From NCBI GenBank assembly GCA_017618935.1, contig JAFZTG010000203.1, forward strand, positions 1 to 6,227: a stretch of 6,227 nt of DNA. The letters run 5' to 3'. Positions within the stretch are counted from its first letter, which is position 1, and the number at the start of each line of letters is the position of its first letter. A program made the position numbers and the translations under genes. Shown here piece by piece: positions 4,876 through 6,227 of the stretch. The notes beneath the pieces are model-generated. The model was not told the DNA's origin. It saw only the letters and a list, made by a program, of their open reading frames with translations, and did no database searches. This DNA is from Bacteroidales bacterium. Its GTDB lineage: Bacteria; Bacteroidota; Bacteroidia; Bacteroidales; UBA1715.

Positions 4876-6006
4876 ATGATTGAAAGACTGTTACAATCGA
4901 AAATAGAAAATGCCATAGATTCTAAAAAAGCAGTTGTGCTAATTGGTGCCCGGCAGGTTGGAAAATCTACGTTGCTTCATCAACTTTTGGATGAAAAAGA
5001 CGATGTACTTTGGTTAAGTGGTGACAATGCGGAAACAATTGATATGCTGAAAGATGCAACCGTCGGCAAACTGCGGACAATAATCGGTCGGCACACAACA
5101 CTTGTAATAGACGAAGCACAGCGAATACCCGATATTGGTCTGAAACTCAAACTTATAACCGACCAAATAGGCAACGTGCAGATTTTTGCATCGGGTAGCA
5201 GTTCGTTTGAATTAACATCGAAAGTCAATGAGCCTCTAACTGGTCGAAAACGTGAATTCAAGCTGTTTCCCCTGTCATTTGCCGAAATGGTGCAACACAC
5301 TAACTATATAGCTGAAGTTGGAATGCTACCACAACGACTTGTGTACGGATATTATCCCGAGGTTGTGAACAACATAGGTGCAGAACCGATAGTTCTTAAA
5401 GAGTTGATTGACAGCTATTTATTTAAAGATATTTTTTCGCTTGACGGAATCACAAAATCAAGTAAGATAGTCAGTTTGTTGAAAGCACTGGCTCTGCAAG
5501 TTGGTAATTTGGTGTCGTACAACGAAATAGGGAATTTGATAGGAATGGATTCGAAAACGGTGGAAAAATACATCGACATAATGGAAAAAAGTTTCATTGT
5601 GTTCCGATTAGGTTCGTTTAGTCGTAATGTTCGCAACGAACTTAAAGCGAGCAAAAAAATATATTTTTGGGATTTGGGCATTCGTAACGCATTGATTAAC
5701 AATTTCAACCCTCTTGAAAATCGGAACGATATTGGCGCGTTATGGGAAAATTTTGCCATAACCGAGCGTCTGAAACAAAATGAGTATGGCGGTCAGTTTG
5801 TACAATCTTGGTTTTGGCGCACCCAACAACAAAGCGAGATTGATTATTTGGAAGATAGCGGCGGAAATCTTTCTGCGTATGAATTTAAATGGAATAGCAA
5901 AAAAATGAATACAAAATGTCCTGTTTCATTTACCAACTCATACCCAGATGCTCATTTTAAGGTAATAACCCCCAATAACATAGAAGATTTTTTGAGCGTG
6001 GAATAA
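4876..6006 (+). CDS. AAA+ ATPase with C-terminal DUF4143 domain
   Basis: The 376-residue protein has an N-terminal AAA_14-type ATPase domain and a C-terminal DUF4143 domain. Walker A is GARQVGKST at 24-32 (Lys30), and Walker B is TTLVIDEAQ at about 74-82 (Asp79, Glu80). FASGSSS at 104-110 is the sensor-1-like strand, and LTGRKREFKLFPLSFAEM at 121-138 is the typical family segment. Residues about 205-245 resemble a winged-helix linker (VSYNEIGNLIGMDSKTVEKYIDIME). The C-terminus has WENF at 290-293, SEIDYLE at 320-326 and YEFKW at 335-339. The D323...E336-x-K338 pattern recalls the PD-(D/E)XK nuclease-like core proposed for such tails. These proteins are common in multiple copies in Bacteroidetes; their role is poorly defined. 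Length is normal and no lesion is seen. It appears monocistronic, with its own promoter and paired upstream palindromes. Confidence 0.92.
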   Translation: MIERLLQSKIENAIDSKKAVVLIGARQVGKSTLLHQLLDEKDDVLWLSGDNAETIDMLKDATVGKLRTIIGRHTTLVIDEAQRIPDIGLKLKLITDQIGNVQIFASGSSSFELTSKVNEPLTGRKREFKLFPLSFAEMVQHTNYIAEVGMLPQRLVYGYYPEVVNNIGAEPIVLKELIDSYLFKDIFSLDGITKSSKIVSLLKALALQVGNLVSYNEIGNLIGMDSKTVEKYIDIMEKSFIVFRLGSFSRNVRNELKASKKIYFWDLGIRNALINNFNPLENRNDIGALWENFAITERLKQNEYGGQFVQSWFWRTQQQSEIDYLEDSGGNLSAYEFKWNSKKMNTKCPVSFTNSYPDAHFKVITPNNIEDFLSVE

Positions 6007-6015
6007 GTGCATTAT

Positions 6016-6043
6016 CCATAACTCGAAAAAAATTGAGTTGTGG
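6016..6043 (+). terminator. Possible weak terminator hairpin after the ATPase gene
   Basis: CCATAACTC (6016-6024) pairs with GAGTTGTGG (6035-6043) over 9 bp including one T-G wobble, around an A-rich 10-nt loop. It begins 9 nt after the stop codon. No T-tract follows directly (ACGGGG comes next), so termination is uncertain. Confidence 0.4.
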
Positions 6044-6165
6044 ACGGGGAATATATCTTTCGCGAAACCACAGACACAAATTCGGGGATTTCAAAACAAA
6101 TCCTGAGTGTGAACAACATCTAAACAAAATATATCTGATTTTTTCTTCTTTCGCAACTTTTTCCC

Positions 6166-6173
6166 TACTTTTG
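6166..6173 (+). promoter_or_regulatory. -7 box for the gene entering at the right edge
   Basis: TACTTTTG matches TAnnTTTG and lies 33 nt before the ATG at 6207. The upstream stretch is T-rich (TTTTTTCTTCTTTCGC), with no exact TTTG at 19-21 nt, so the -33 element is degenerate. Confidence 0.5.
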
Positions 6174-6206
6174 TAGTCTTATAAAAGAAACCTTAAAACT
6201 AAGAAA

Positions 6207-6227
6207 ATGAAACTCTCTACAATTAAT
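6207..6227 (+). CDS. Start of a further gene, cut by the window edge
   Basis: An ATG 33 nt after a good -7 box opens a frame reading MKLSTIN to the end of the window. The A-rich region before it (CTAAGAAA) is typical of starts in this sequence. Seven residues do not allow identification. The start is judged from promoter position only. Confidence 0.45.

Noticed and set aside
4876..6006. Transposase or IS element call for the ATPase region
   Set aside because: The protein has AAA/DUF4143 motifs and no DDE or HUH residues, and there are no terminal inverted repeats with target-site duplication around it.

Overview
The window looks like chromosomal DNA from a member of the Bacteroidetes, probably Bacteroidales. 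Starts lack clear Shine-Dalgarno sequences. Several genes are instead preceded by the Bacteroidetes-type promoter (TTTG or TTG near -33, about 19 nt, then TAnnTTTG near -7). The gene families also fit: an EFR1-type flavodoxin-ferredoxin, a short-T-loop P-II protein next to a TorF-like outer-membrane protein, an NhaD antiporter, and an AAA/DUF4143 ATPase. This assignment is inferred from sequence style, not from a search.

Left part (1-1285, minus strand): a nitrogen-type operon read leftwards. A good promoter at 1256-1285 drives a leader of about 180 nt with two hairpins, then a TorF-like beta-barrel protein (350-1066), then a P-II signalling protein (start 326) that runs off the left edge only a few residues before its expected end. 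An ammonium transporter or ammonium-assimilation gene probably follows outside the window.

Middle (1286-4674): after about 325 nt with no convincing gene, plus-strand genes begin. They are an EFR1 family flavodoxin/2[4Fe-4S] protein (1611-2372), an unrecognised membrane-anchored small protein (2414-2788) closed by a clear terminator, then a likely two-gene unit of a membrane-anchored beta-rich protein (2910-3374) and the Na+/H+ antiporter NhaD (3388-4674). A 15-bp-stem hairpin follows nhaD.

Right part (4675-6227): a 201-nt intergenic region holds two tandem copies of a 27-bp palindromic element. The second copy runs into the -33 box of a near-consensus promoter for an AAA+ ATPase with a C-terminal DUF4143 domain (4876-6006). 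A further 200-nt intergenic region with small hairpins and a -7 box leads to the first seven codons of another plus-strand gene at the right edge.

Most of the window is housekeeping-type sequence. I do not see a clear new defence or mobile system. The parts most worth checking are the structured leader of the torF/P-II operon, the altered ligand-binding loop of the P-II protein, the paired palindromes in front of the ATPase gene, and the small anchored protein coupled to nhaD.
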